The position numbers and the translations under genes are program-made. A stretch of DNA of 64,000 nt from Abyssicoccus albus. GTDB taxonomy: Bacteria; Bacillota; Bacilli; Staphylococcales; Abyssicoccaceae. The DNA lies in assembly GCF_003815035.1 (NCBI RefSeq), contig NZ_RKRK01000002.1, positions 711,956 through 775,955 on the forward strand, read 5' to 3'. Positions 9,833 through 19,561 of the stretch are shown here, piece by piece. The notes under the pieces were generated by a model. That model ran no database searches. It was not told the origin of the DNA and saw only the letters and a program-made list of their open reading frames with translations. Each line of letters opens with the position of its first letter. The stretch's first letter is position 1.

Positions 9833-9928
9833 ATGGGAAATAAAAAAGTACAACGAATCTTTATTTGGTTTATGCTTATTTTGATGTTATTATCTACTGT
9901 TGTGTATGGTTTTTCATTTTTATTATAA
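9833..9928 (+). CDS. 31-residue membrane miniprotein, Prli42-like
   Basis: A short reading frame with a good ribosome site (AAAGGTGATT, 9821-9830). The product starts MGNKKVQRIF and is otherwise one hydrophobic helix. This basic head plus single membrane helix at 31 residues is the pattern of the Firmicutes miniprotein Prli42 (DUF4044), which in Listeria anchors the stressosome to the membrane. Assignment rests on length and sequence resemblance from memory; stressosome genes are not in the window. It ends before a strong terminator. Confidence 0.7.
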   Translation: MGNKKVQRIFIWFMLILMLLSTVVYGFSFLL

Positions 9929-9976
9929 TCGTTAACATCATGATATTTAATGGTTTTATGTCCAAAAATCAAATAA

Positions 9977-10015
9977 TATAGCCTCCCTATGTTTTCTAAA
10001 AACATAGGGAGGCTA
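9977..10015. terminator. Bidirectional terminator
   Basis: Near-perfect arms 9977-9994 and 10000-10015 around CCTCCCTATG, between the miniprotein gene and the convergent FUSC gene. Confidence 0.8.
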
Positions 10016-10028
10016 TTAATTATAAATT

Positions 10029-11009
10029 TTACTTATATTCTAAATTTCCAAAAGTCGATTTAATTTTCAAGTATGCTTCAATATCATGTAACAGTTCAAG
10101 AAGCATTGCTCTTTCATTTAACTCTTCAGTTGACTGTGGTAAATCGGCTTTATCAACTTCTAATCTAAGTTTATAAAGTTCATGCAATCTCAATGAAGTA
10201 TAATCTGTACTACTCACCATCTCCGCCATTTCTTTAATAAATTCAGAGCATTTCTTATTTAGTTTGCGATTAATTTCAGAATGATGTTTTATTTCATCAA
10301 TTCTAAGCAATATGTGTCTTAAAATTTCTAATTGATTTTCTCTCATGTCGAAATAATAATAAAATGAATTATCATTTCTAACATAATGATTTTCAACATC
10401 AATAAACGCTTTTGTCTTGGCAATTTTTAATTCTTCAACCAAACTATCTATTAATGTTTGATCAATCGAATCATCATGATCTAACCGATTAGATAGTTGT
10501 ATTAAAAAAGATTTAAATTTTTTTTCGATTGAAGTTTTATATTCTAATAGTTCATTATTCATACTCGGCATATATAAGTTAAGCAACAATGCAATCCCAA
10601 TACCAATGATTAACAGTAATAATTCTTGGAAAAATATATTATATGTAAATTCACCAAATGAGAAGCAATGAATAATAATGACAATTGCAGTCACCAGTCC
10701 TTCTTCTATATTTAAAGAAACGGTAAGAGGGATATATAACAATATAATGATGCCTAAAACATATGGTTCATAGCCAATCAATTCAAATAAAATGAAACTC
10801 AAAGTCATTCCAACAACACATGCAATAAGGCGACTAAATGCCGCCTCATAAGACTTAGTTCTTGAGCTTTTAATACAGAGCGCAACCAATATACCGGCAC
10901 TTGCGAAGTTCAAAATACCTAAATATTGTGCAATAATAATTGCTAAAGTCATTCCAAGCGCTGTTTTTACAGTGCGATAACCAATACGATATGGCTTTAA
11001 TACCCCCAT
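10029..11009 (-). CDS. FUSC / aromatic acid exporter family membrane protein (DUF939-like)
   Basis: 326 residues. About six hydrophobic helices fill residues 15-150, followed by a long charged, helical cytosolic domain. N-terminal PYRIGYRTVKTALGM is typical of the ArAE/FUSC family of putative exporters. Substrate unknown; aromatic acid export is only a family label. RBS GGGTGAG before ATG. Ends at the shared terminator; 25 bp after the bacilliredoxin gene, so probably the same transcript. Confidence 0.8.
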   Translation of the reverse strand: MGVLKPYRIGYRTVKTALGMTLAIIIAQYLGILNFASAGILVALCIKSSRTKSYEAAFSRLIACVVGMTLSFILFELIGYEPYVLGIIILLYIPLTVSLNIEEGLVTAIVIIIHCFSFGEFTYNIFFQELLLLIIGIGIALLLNLYMPSMNNELLEYKTSIEKKFKSFLIQLSNRLDHDDSIDQTLIDSLVEELKIAKTKAFIDVENHYVRNDNSFYYYFDMRENQLEILRHILLRIDEIKHHSEINRKLNKKCSEFIKEMAEMVSSTDYTSLRLHELYKLRLEVDKADLPQSTEELNERAMLLELLHDIEAYLKIKSTFGNLEYK

Positions 11010-11034
11010 AAGTTCTCACCCTAATGATTATTCA

Positions 11035-11469
11035 CTATGCAATTGGTTTACAATATTCATCAAATAACTGTTGAATTTGTTCCATTACACGTGTAATTTC
11101 ATGACCTTCAATTTGATGGCGTTCAACCATTCCTGCAATTTTACCATCTTTTAGCAATGCAAATGATGGACTTGACGGTGGATATCCTTCAAAAAATTCT
11201 CTTGCTTGTTCTGTAGCATCTTTGTCTTGTCCTGCAAAAACTGTATATAGATGATCTGGCAATTTGTCATAGTTCAAAACATGCTCAGCAGCAGGTCTTG
11301 CGATTCCGCCAGCACAACCACACACTGAATTAATCATAACAAATGATGTACCCTCTTGACCTAACGCATCTTTGACTTCTTCACTTGAAGTCAATTGCTT
11401 ATAGCCTGCAGCTTCAATTTCTGTTCTTGCTTGTTCAACGATATCGTTCATAAACATGTTAAAATCCAT
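11035..11469 (-). CDS. brxB: Bacilliredoxin (BrxA/BrxB family)
   Basis: 144-residue thioredoxin-fold protein with the family's CGC active site (C50-G-C52). Bacilliredoxins remove bacillithiol from mixed disulfides on proteins after oxidative stress. Sequence around [13 protein letters not shown] is diagnostic. Its place beside the branched-chain acyl genes equals that of B. subtilis YqiW (BrxB); BrxA is the alternative. RBS GGAGAG upstream. Confidence 0.88.
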   Translation of the reverse strand: MDFNMFMNDIVEQARTEIEAAGYKQLTSSEEVKDALGQEGTSFVMINSVCGCAGGIARPAAEHVLNYDKLPDHLYTVFAGQDKDATEQAREFFEGYPPSSPSFALLKDGKIAGMVERHQIEGHEITRVMEQIQQLFDEYCKPIA

Positions 11470-11582
11470 TATATTCTCTCCTTGAATTTATTATTCTAAC
11501 ACTATCTTACCATTTGATATAAAAGATTTAAATGTATTTAATTCAACATATCAATCATATTTTTATTATCTACTTTAACGAT

Positions 11583-12638
11583 TTAATTATATTCTTTAAA
11601 TAAGTTATGACCTTTCAAAACATCTGTAACTCCGTCATTCAAACATTGCATTTCAAATTCATTCGGATAAACTGTCACATTAGATATGTGTTTAACATGT
11701 TCTATTATTAAATTTACTAAAATATTAGAATTACTTAGCCCACCAGTCAATATAATCTGATCCACATCTCCTTTTAAGACAACTGACATCATGCCAATTT
11801 CTTTTGAGATTTGATATGCTAACGCGTCGATAAATTGCTGACATTCCTTATCCGAAACATAACGATCAGAGATTGATTTAAAATCTATTGTATTAAAATA
11901 ACTCTTTACACCACACTGTTTTGTTAAATAACTTATTGCCTCATCTAATGTAAATCCACTTTCATCATACCATTTCAACAACGCTTTATTAGGAATATTC
12001 CCGCTTCTTTCTAATGACATTGGTCCATCACCATGGAAACAATTATTTACATCAATCACTTTACCTTTATTGTGTGCGGCAATGGAAATACCACTCCCTA
12101 AGTGACCTACAATTACATTAATATCTTCATATGAATTATGACATGATTTTGCATAGAAATTTGATACACCTTTATGATTTAATGCATGAAATATGCTTTG
12201 CCTACGAATATTTTTTATACCTGTTAATTTCGCTTCAGGTATCATTTCATCTACAATAACTGGATTAACCGTGTAGGCGTTAATATTTAATTCTTCTGCT
12301 AACTTATATCCCACGACACCACTCAAATTAGATATATGCTCACCATAATGACAATTCAATAAATCGTTATACATCTTTTCATTAATTCTATAAGCACCGC
12401 CTTCAATCGGCTTCATTAAACCACCTCTACTTACAATTGCTTCAATATCACCCTTTTGAATATTGTTTTGTCGAATGAATTGATCTACTGCTTTATATCT
12501 TAAATGATATTGTTCACTATTTGATAATAAGGCTTCGTCATGCGTATGTTCAATTTTATTAATATATGCACATTCATCATTTGAATAATATGCAATCTTT
12601 GATGAAGAACTGCCGAAATTTATAACTAATACATTCAT
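11583..12638 (-). CDS. buk: Butyrate kinase
   Basis: Acetokinase-family enzyme interconverting butyryl (or branched acyl) phosphate and ADP with the acid and ATP. 351 residues; phosphate-binding motif NFGSSSSK at 7-14, HLGSGISIAAH and TGGLSNS later. I start at ATG 12638 (TTAGGAG nine bases upstream); the open frame extends further but without a ribosome site and through the promoter. It follows ptb and bcd yet has its own promoter with a palindromic operator and is separated from bcd by a terminator. The usual bkd dehydrogenase genes that follow in Bacillus are absent. Confidence 0.92.
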   Translation of the reverse strand: MNVLVINFGSSSSKIAYYSNDECAYINKIEHTHDEALLSNSEQYHLRYKAVDQFIRQNNIQKGDIEAIVSRGGLMKPIEGGAYRINEKMYNDLLNCHYGEHISNLSGVVGYKLAEELNINAYTVNPVIVDEMIPEAKLTGIKNIRRQSIFHALNHKGVSNFYAKSCHNSYEDINVIVGHLGSGISIAAHNKGKVIDVNNCFHGDGPMSLERSGNIPNKALLKWYDESGFTLDEAISYLTKQCGVKSYFNTIDFKSISDRYVSDKECQQFIDALAYQISKEIGMMSVVLKGDVDQIILTGGLSNSNILVNLIIEHVKHISNVTVYPNEFEMQCLNDGVTDVLKGHNLFKEYN

Positions 12639-12658
12639 AATTAATACTCCTAATCTAT

Positions 12659-12714
12659 AGTGGTCTGACCACTTTTTATAGATTAATGATATTATGTTTA
12701 AAATGATATGACAA
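12659..12714 (-). promoter_or_regulatory. buk promoter with TGGTCTGACCA operator
   Basis: -35 TTGTCA (12709-12714), 17-bp spacer, -10 TATCAT (12686-12691). Downstream, covering the expected start of transcription, is the perfect 14+1 palindrome AGTGGTCTGACCACT (12659-12673). The same core occurs in the accB promoter at 24766-24776. Such TGGTC-N-GACCA palindromes resemble sites of FadR-type GntR regulators; the actual protein is not identified. Confidence 0.75.
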
Positions 12715-12749
12715 GTAATTAACACCAGATACTAATACTAATTACTAAA

Positions 12750-12782
12750 AAGCCAACACAAATAGACTAGTTGTGTTGGCTT
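12750..12782 (-). terminator. Terminator after ptb-bcd
   Basis: Perfect 12-bp stem (12750-12761 with 12771-12782), then TTTTT on the minus strand. It separates the bcd transcript from buk. Confidence 0.88.
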
Positions 12783-12806
12783 AAACAATAATATCAATCG
12801 TTATAA

Positions 12807-13907
12807 TTATTTATTTTTTCGAGTTTCAATTAATGACTTATTATGAAGTGAGAACGTTGATGATACATTTTTATAACCTTCAATACGCTCTTCAGCTAAT
12901 CTATCCGCCGCTTCAGCCGTTGTAATGTTTTCTCTTTTAGCAATATCGAAAATTTTTCCAATTTGATCATACATTTCTTCTATTTTCTTAGTCGCTCGTT
13001 CTTCATTATACCCTTGTAACTCATCAGCTACATTAATCACTCCACCTGCATTCACTACGAAATCAGGTGCATAAACGATACCGTGATCTTGTAACATCTT
13101 ACTATGCTTGGCGATCTCTTTTAATTGATTATTACTAGAACCACATACCGCTTTAACCTTCAACTGCGGAATTGTCTCGTCATTTAATATTCCACCGAGT
13201 GCACATGGTGCAAAAATATCTGCATCAACAGAATATATTTCATCGATTCCAACGGCTTGCGCTCCAAAGTTATCAACTGCTCTTTGGACACTATCTTCAT
13301 TAATGTCAGTAACGATTAATTCAGCACCTTCATCATGTATATACTCACACATCGTATATGCAACATTACCAACACCTTGAACGGCAATCTTTTTGCCTTT
13401 CAATGAATCATCTCCAAATGCCTCTTTAGCTGTTCGCTTCATCGAAATATAAACACCATAAGCAGTTTTAGGACTTGGGTTACCACTTGATCCATAACTT
13501 TCTGAAATACCAGTGACATAAGGAGTTTCTTCATAGATATAGTCCATATCTTGAACTGTTGTATTGACATCTTCTGCTGTAATATAACGACCATTTAAGC
13601 TGTTAACATATCGACCTAATGCTCTGAACATAAATTCAGATTTTTGGTCAGGTTTACCGATAATTACCGTTTTACCACCGCCCAAGTTTAATCCTGCAGC
13701 AGCATTTTTGTATGTCATACCTTTAGCCAAGCGTAACACATCATCAATAGCTTCTTCTTCTGATGCATAATCCCACATACGGCAGCCACCTAAAGCTGGG
13801 CCTAGAGTTGTATCATGAATTGCTATAATCGCTTTTAAACCCGATGTTTTATCATGACAAAACACTAATTGCTCATAATCTTCATGTTCCATTCGTTCAA
13901 AAATCAT
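12807..13907 (-). CDS. bcd: Branched-chain amino acid (leucine) dehydrogenase
   Basis: NAD-dependent oxidative deamination of Leu/Ile/Val to keto acids. 366 residues; Glu/Leu/Phe/Val dehydrogenase fold with substrate loop [10 protein letters not shown], catalytic lysine in [13 protein letters not shown], and Rossmann motif GVGNVA near 180. Only 23 bp after ptb, so co-transcribed. The keto acid product would normally feed a dehydrogenase complex, which is missing here. Confidence 0.93.
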   Translation of the reverse strand: MIFERMEHEDYEQLVFCHDKTSGLKAIIAIHDTTLGPALGGCRMWDYASEEEAIDDVLRLAKGMTYKNAAAGLNLGGGKTVIIGKPDQKSEFMFRALGRYVNSLNGRYITAEDVNTTVQDMDYIYEETPYVTGISESYGSSGNPSPKTAYGVYISMKRTAKEAFGDDSLKGKKIAVQGVGNVAYTMCEYIHDEGAELIVTDINEDSVQRAVDNFGAQAVGIDEIYSVDADIFAPCALGGILNDETIPQLKVKAVCGSSNNQLKEIAKHSKMLQDHGIVYAPDFVVNAGGVINVADELQGYNEERATKKIEEMYDQIGKIFDIAKRENITTAEAADRLAEERIEGYKNVSSTFSLHNKSLIETRKNK

Positions 13908-13930
13908 ACTTATCTCTCCTTATTAAATAA

Positions 13931-14809
13931 TTATTGTACTGATAATGCAAGTCTTAACGAATTAAATTTATTTTGCGCACTATCAGCTCGACTTGTTAAG
14001 ACGATTGGATGCTTTGCACCTACTAATATACCACTGACATTTGCATTGGCGAAATATATAAGACTTTTATATAAAACATTACCAACATCTAAGCTAGGTA
14101 CTAACAATACATCACAAGCTCCATTAGTATCTAGTTGCAGATTTTTTTGTTCGATAGCGTGTTTGTTTATTGCAATATCTAACGCAAGTGGGCCATCGAT
14201 ATGAATATGTTCGTTGTCTATGTACTCTTTTGCTAGTTGATCTGCATCAACTGATGATTGGAGCTTAGGATTAACTGTTTCTGTAGCTGAAAGTATTCCA
14301 ACACAAATATTATCATACCCCACTTTGAAAACGCTTTCAATAGTGTTATCCAATATTCTTTTTTTGGCGTCAAGATCAGGATATAAGTTCATTGCACAAT
14401 CAGTGATCCATATTGGTTTTTCATAAGTTGGAATATCAAACAGAGCAATATGACTTAATAACTGACCTGATTCAATTAAATTATATTCTTTATTAATTAC
14501 TTTTTTAAGTAACAATTTAGTTTCAATAAGACCTTTCATCAATACATCAAATTGACCTAACTTTAAATCATTAAAGCAAGCTTTTAATGCATCCTCATTA
14601 TGATCATACAAATTGAGCTCAATTTGCTCATTATCGATATCTTCAAAATGACTCATTGATTCAACTTGTCCATATAATTTAAATTGAATTTGATCTGTTG
14701 TTTCCAGAACTTGATTAATTGCTTCTATAGTGCTAGAATCATATGGATTAATCACACCGACTGTTTGTGGTTTATTCAGACCTTTATTTAAAATATCTTC
14801 ATAATTCAT
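13931..14809 (-). CDS. ptb: Phosphate butyryltransferase
   Basis: Transfers acyl groups between CoA and phosphate (butyryl-CoA, isobutyryl/isovaleryl-CoA). 292 residues, phosphotransacetylase-like fold; conserved GPLALDIA and LLVPSLDVGN segments and C-terminal GAKHPIVLTSRADS. ATG 14809 is preceded by TTGGAG seven bases upstream; the longer frame from 14836 lacks one. With Buk it would convert acyl-CoA to acid plus ATP, or run backwards to make branched primers for fatty acids. Confidence 0.92.
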   Translation of the reverse strand: MNYEDILNKGLNKPQTVGVINPYDSSTIEAINQVLETTDQIQFKLYGQVESMSHFEDIDNEQIELNLYDHNEDALKACFNDLKLGQFDVLMKGLIETKLLLKKVINKEYNLIESGQLLSHIALFDIPTYEKPIWITDCAMNLYPDLDAKKRILDNTIESVFKVGYDNICVGILSATETVNPKLQSSVDADQLAKEYIDNEHIHIDGPLALDIAINKHAIEQKNLQLDTNGACDVLLVPSLDVGNVLYKSLIYFANANVSGILVGAKHPIVLTSRADSAQNKFNSLRLALSVQ

Positions 14810-14954
14810 AATGTACTCCAATCTATTTGAATTCATTCACTTATATCATTATTTTATGGTTGGATAATGATTCTAACCAAAATTAAAAATATGATTACAG
14901 AGAATATTTAATAATAAATTCTATCATCATTATAACTCATGAGAGGTGATTACA

Positions 14955-15185
14955 ATGAAATATATTGCTTTGTTAATACTTGTTATTCCTGCAGTAATTT
15001 TAGGTGTTGGGATTAAATTACTACGTGATACAGTATTCGGAGTACAGCTTGACCTATTTCCCAACATCTATTTACAACTGATTGTTAGTCTAATATGTAT
15101 TGTGTTTGGCATTTGGTTTTTAGGTGGTTATTTCTTTCATCGAGAAAACAAATTTGAACACCGTAACAAACAATCAAACAAATAA
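14955..15185 (+). CDS. Small membrane protein, DUF2627 (YqzF-like)
   Basis: 76 residues with two hydrophobic helices (about 3-22 and 40-62) and a charged C-terminal tail rich in Lys/Asn/Arg. Family DUF2627 is found at this spot, next to the ptb/bcd cluster, in Bacillus (YqzF). GAGAGGTGAT gives the ribosome site for ATG 14955. Function unknown. Confidence 0.78.
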   Translation: MKYIALLILVIPAVILGVGIKLLRDTVFGVQLDLFPNIYLQLIVSLICIVFGIWFLGGYFFHRENKFEHRNKQSNK

Positions 15186-15205
15186 ATCATTCATTAAAAT
15201 TAATG

Positions 15206-15925
15206 TCACTCTTTAATTAAAGCCTCTCTAACTTGATAAGCTAGTTCAACTTCATCTGTTATAATGGCGTCCACACCTATGCCGATATAGTATTCTATAT
15301 CGGTCTTTTTATTGACTGTATATACTCTTACTTTTGCATTCATTGGCATGACTTGTTCCATAATACTTTCTGATGCAAACAATAAATGAGGATGAATACT
15401 GTCAATATAATTATCCTTAATTGTTTGTTCTAAATTACCAATTAACTTAGAGTACAAAAATGCAGTATGAATATTGACATCACGCTCTTTAATCATCTTC
15501 AAAAAATCTAAATGAAAACTTGAAATAATTACTCGATCACTTATATCAAAAGATTTAATGACTTCGATTAATCGATTGCACATCTCAACAGTTGGAGATT
15601 TAACTTCAATATTAATTAATAATGGTGTCGGCTCTAAATGATATAGTACATCCGATAATAATGGAATTGTTTGGTATGAACTGTGTTTTGTTTTTTTTAG
15701 TGCAATTTGAGATAGAACATTACTATTTAAATTTTTTATCGAACCTTTCTTCGTGGTCATACGATTAATTGTTTTATCATGATGGACAATGATTTCACCA
15801 TCTTTTGAAAGATGCACATCAAGCTCTACACCATCGGCCATGTGGTCGTAAGCTTTCCGAAATGATTCAACAGAGTTTTCAATATATAAACTTGAATATC
15901 CTCTATGAGCAATAATTTTAGTCAT
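15206..15925 (-). CDS. Glycerophosphodiester phosphodiesterase
   Basis: 239-residue TIM-barrel enzyme, hydrolyses glycerophosphodiesters to glycerol 3-phosphate. N-terminal IAHRGYSSLYIENS and GVELDVHLSKDGEIIVHHD carry the catalytic His/Glu/Asp motifs. No signal peptide, so cytosolic (YqiK type). Stop lies one base from the recN start region, suggesting an operon recN-gdpD. Confidence 0.92.
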   Translation of the reverse strand: MTKIIAHRGYSSLYIENSVESFRKAYDHMADGVELDVHLSKDGEIIVHHDKTINRMTTKKGSIKNLNSNVLSQIALKKTKHSSYQTIPLLSDVLYHLEPTPLLINIEVKSPTVEMCNRLIEVIKSFDISDRVIISSFHLDFLKMIKERDVNIHTAFLYSKLIGNLEQTIKDNYIDSIHPHLLFASESIMEQVMPMNAKVRVYTVNKKTDIEYYIGIGVDAIITDEVELAYQVREALIKE

Positions 15926-15926
15926 A

Positions 15927-17618
15927 TTAATTCTTCACCTGACTTGAATCTAGCAATAATTTGGCTGTAGACTTTGCTTCTTCAGTGATTGAATCACCAG
16001 AAATCATCCGAGCAATTTCGTTGATTCTTTCTTCATTGTTTAAATAATTTGATTTTGAGTACGTATTGGATTGATCAGTATACTTTACTACATATAAATG
16101 TTGATCAGCAATAGCCGCCATTTGTGGTAAATGTGAAATGGAAATGACTTGATTTTTATTGGCTAAAAATTTTAATTGCTTTGCTATTTTGTGGGCTACT
16201 GGCCCTGAAACGCCTGTATCAATTTCATCATATACAAATAGTGCATCATGTTGCTCTAAACCTGATACTTGTTTCAAAGCAAGTTGTATCCTCGAGATTT
16301 CTCCTCCTGAAGCAACTTGATTGATTGGCTTAAAGTCTTCTCCTTTGTTCGTTTTAATAAATAAGTTTACTTGATGAATACCATATCTATTAATATGTTC
16401 TTCGGCAAAGTCAAATTTAATCTCAGCATCTTTCATCTCAAGCTCATCTAAATAATTTTTCACTTGTTTTTCAATCATTATAGCAATATTTTTTCTTTTG
16501 TCAGTGATCTTCTTACCAAATTCAATTAACTGATGATAAGATTCATCATAAAGTTTTTTAACTTCCTCAATAGAAATTTGTTGATGTTCTAAATCATATA
16601 GTTCTGTCTCATATTCAGATTGCATGATATGAAGTTCATCAATTGTTTTTTGATGTTTATTTTTAATACGTTCAATTTCACTCAATCTTAAGTTCCAATC
16701 ATTTAATTGTTCACTATCATATTCAATCATAGAGTCATCATTTACATAACTTCTAATATCATCTAATGCATAATTAAATTCTGAAGTAATTGATTGGGGA
16801 TGAGTCATTTCATGATTAATTTCAGTTGATTGATGTTCGTTTTGTTTATCATCTAAAGATATCATTGAATTCAATAGTTGATCTAACTGAACAACTTTAT
16901 TTTGAAGACCTTCATCATCAATCAACATGCGAGTTTGCTCATATAATTTCAATCGTTCTTCAAATGTTGTCATGTAGGCAATTTTTTGTTGTAATTCAAT
17001 ATCTTCTTTTTGCTTTATATCAATGTTATATAATTCTTCAAGTTGGAATTTTAATAAATCTATTCGCTCTTGATCAGATTGAATGGACTCATTAAATGAT
17101 TCATATTTCTTTTTGTTTTTTAAATATTCGTTATAACATTTTTCATAATCATTCAACAATGTCTCATCAATATGTTCATCTAATAATTCATGATGATGTA
17201 ACTTTAACAACGATTCATAGGCATCGTGTTGAGCAAATACTTGAATAAAATGTGCTGTAATTGCTTTTAATACTTTTAAAGATACAACTTTATGATTTAT
17301 TTTTGCTAAACTTTTACCATTTTTATAAATAACTCTTTCAACAACTATAAAATCATCTAACTCGATATCATGTTGTTCCAACAACTCAATGATATCTCGT
17401 CGATCATCTAAATCAAATACAGCTTCAATGGTTGCTTTCTCGCTACTCTTTTTTACGATAGAACTTTGTGCCCTTTGACCAGAAATTAAGCTAATGGCTT
17501 GTATAATCAAAGATTTTCCAGCACCTGTCTCTCCTGTCAATACAGTCAATCCGTTACTAAAGTCAATCGTTTGTTCATTGATGATCGCTACATTAGAAAT
17601 CCTAATAGAAGTTAACAT
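15927..17618 (-). CDS. recN: DNA repair protein RecN
   Basis: SMC-like ATPase for double-strand break repair, 563 residues. Walker A GETGAGKS near 30-37, long coiled-coil arms (about 160-380), ABC signature ASGGEISR and Walker B LFVYDEIDTGVSG. The gene follows dxs by only 17 bp; in Bacillus and staphylococci ahrC/argR normally precedes it, and is missing here. Confidence 0.96.
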   Translation of the reverse strand: MLTSIRISNVAIINEQTIDFSNGLTVLTGETGAGKSLIIQAISLISGQRAQSSIVKKSSEKATIEAVFDLDDRRDIIELLEQHDIELDDFIVVERVIYKNGKSLAKINHKVVSLKVLKAITAHFIQVFAQHDAYESLLKLHHHELLDEHIDETLLNDYEKCYNEYLKNKKKYESFNESIQSDQERIDLLKFQLEELYNIDIKQKEDIELQQKIAYMTTFEERLKLYEQTRMLIDDEGLQNKVVQLDQLLNSMISLDDKQNEHQSTEINHEMTHPQSITSEFNYALDDIRSYVNDDSMIEYDSEQLNDWNLRLSEIERIKNKHQKTIDELHIMQSEYETELYDLEHQQISIEEVKKLYDESYHQLIEFGKKITDKRKNIAIMIEKQVKNYLDELEMKDAEIKFDFAEEHINRYGIHQVNLFIKTNKGEDFKPINQVASGGEISRIQLALKQVSGLEQHDALFVYDEIDTGVSGPVAHKIAKQLKFLANKNQVISISHLPQMAAIADQHLYVVKYTDQSNTYSKSNYLNNEERINEIARMISGDSITEEAKSTAKLLLDSSQVKN

Positions 17619-17635
17619 TAATATCCCTCATTCAC

Positions 17636-19510
17636 TTAGTCATTCATCATCTTTTTAATTTGAGCTGCTATCTGTTCACTTGAAATGCCAATATCAGATA
17701 ATAACTTAGGTACATCACCATGCTCAATATATACATCATCGATACCAATTCTATCGAGTACGTTTGATAATCTATGATCTACTATATAATTTGCTACAAT
17801 CGAGCCTAATCCACCATGTTTTATAACTTCTTCAATGACTACAATGTTTTTCGTTTTTCTAGTAATAGTTTGCATCATTGTTTTATCGATCGGTTTAATA
17901 AAACGTGCATTGACAATATCAATTGATATATTGTCTTGTTTTAGCAGTTGGCTTACTTCTATAGCCATATGAATCATTGACTCACTATACGTAATTATTG
18001 TTACATCACTATTTACATCTTCAACAATATAGTCCCATGTTCCAATTTCAACACGTGATGGTACATAATCTTGAGCAACCGAAGTAAGACTATTCCCTCT
18101 TGGATATCGAATTGCAATCGGTCCTTCATTATATTCAATCGCTGTTTTCATTAAATCTTGAGCTTCAAAAGCGTCTTTTGGCATCATGATCACAGTATTT
18201 GGAAGTCCTGCAACTATACTGATATCAAATACACCTTGGTGTGTTTCTCCATCTGCTCCAACGAGTCCCGCACGATCGATTCCTACAATCACGTTTAACT
18301 TCATACGATCTACATCATGTAGTAATTGATCATACGCTCTTTGTAAGAATGTTGAGTATATTGCAACAAATGGTTTCATACCAACTGCAGCAAGACCAGC
18401 TGCCATTGTAATGGCGTGTTGCTCTGCTATACCTACATCGAAGAATTGATCTGGTAACTCTTGTTGGAACTTAGTCAATTTACTACCGACTGGCATCGCT
18501 GGTGTAATCGCTACGATTCTTCTATCCTCTGAAGCATATTTTAATAATTCATCACTAATAATTGAACCCCAAGACTTACCCACTGATTCACTTTTAATCA
18601 CTTCACCAGTCTCAATTTTATATGGTCCAAGTCCATGCCATGTCCCGATCATATCATCTTCAGCATGTTTGAATCCTTTTCCTTTTTTAGTAATAACATG
18701 AATGATGGAAGGACCTTTTGTTTTTTTGCTTAATTCTATTGCTTCCTCTAACTCTTCAAATGAATGTCCATCAATTGGACCGATATATTGTAAACCTAAC
18801 TCTTCAAAAAAGATACCATCCATCACGAAGTATTTGACACTATCTTTCATTCTGTCCGCAGTTTTTCTCATCATTGGGAATTGACTTAATACCCCATCGA
18901 CATCATTTTTGAATCGATTGTAATGGGCATTAGTTCTTAGTCTTGTAAACATATTATGCATAGCACCTACATTAGGTGCTATGCTCATTTCATTATCATT
19001 TAATATAATTGTCATATTTGTTTGATCATGACCGATATGATTTAGTGCTTCTAATGCCATACCACCAGTGATTGCTCCATCACCTATAATCGGCACAACA
19101 TGATAATTTTCACCCATAATATCTCGTGCCTTCGCCATGCCCATTGCACCTGACAACGATGTAGATGAATGACCTGCTTCCCACACATCATGTTCACTTT
19201 CATTACGTTTTGGAAAACCACATAACCCTTTATATTGTCTTAGTGAATGGAAAGCATCTGAGCGGCCAGTTAATATTTTATGAATATATGCTTGATGTCC
19301 GACGTCAAATAGCAATTTATCAGTTGGTGAATCGAAGTGTTTATGGAGTGCGAGCGTTAATTCTACTACACCTAAATTTGCACCGATGTGTCCACCCGTC
19401 ACAGCACATGTTTCAATAAGAAATTTTCTGATATCTTTTGCAAGAATCTCAAGCTCTTTATTTGTTAATTGTTTAATCATTTTTGGAGAATTAATTTTTT
19501 GTAATTCCAT
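17636..19510 (-). CDS. dxs: 1-deoxy-D-xylulose-5-phosphate synthase
   Basis: First enzyme of the MEP isoprenoid pathway: pyruvate plus glyceraldehyde 3-phosphate to DXP, thiamine diphosphate dependent. 624 residues. GHSSTS at 113-118; TPP motif from GDG 143-145 to NDN 171-173; pyrimidine domain with DGETHQGVFD and a transketolase C-domain. Full-length and intact. S. aureus lacks this gene and uses mevalonate, so this sets the host apart. A terminator lies between ispA and dxs, implying its own promoter. Confidence 0.96.
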   Translation of the reverse strand: MELQKINSPKMIKQLTNKELEILAKDIRKFLIETCAVTGGHIGANLGVVELTLALHKHFDSPTDKLLFDVGHQAYIHKILTGRSDAFHSLRQYKGLCGFPKRNESEHDVWEAGHSSTSLSGAMGMAKARDIMGENYHVVPIIGDGAITGGMALEALNHIGHDQTNMTIILNDNEMSIAPNVGAMHNMFTRLRTNAHYNRFKNDVDGVLSQFPMMRKTADRMKDSVKYFVMDGIFFEELGLQYIGPIDGHSFEELEEAIELSKKTKGPSIIHVITKKGKGFKHAEDDMIGTWHGLGPYKIETGEVIKSESVGKSWGSIISDELLKYASEDRRIVAITPAMPVGSKLTKFQQELPDQFFDVGIAEQHAITMAAGLAAVGMKPFVAIYSTFLQRAYDQLLHDVDRMKLNVIVGIDRAGLVGADGETHQGVFDISIVAGLPNTVIMMPKDAFEAQDLMKTAIEYNEGPIAIRYPRGNSLTSVAQDYVPSRVEIGTWDYIVEDVNSDVTIITYSESMIHMAIEVSQLLKQDNISIDIVNARFIKPIDKTMMQTITRKTKNIVVIEEVIKHGGLGSIVANYIVDHRLSNVLDRIGIDDVYIEHGDVPKLLSDIGISSEQIAAQIKKMMND

Positions 19511-19561
19511 CGTATCAATCCTTTACATACTTCTCATAATTTTCATTTTATCATATAATAA

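Noticed and set aside
14846..14868. Fur-box-like GATAATGATT within an inverted repeat (TGGTT...AACCA) before ptb
   Set aside because: Only about 13 of 19 bases fit the Fur consensus and the arms do not match the TGGTC-N-GACCA operator.
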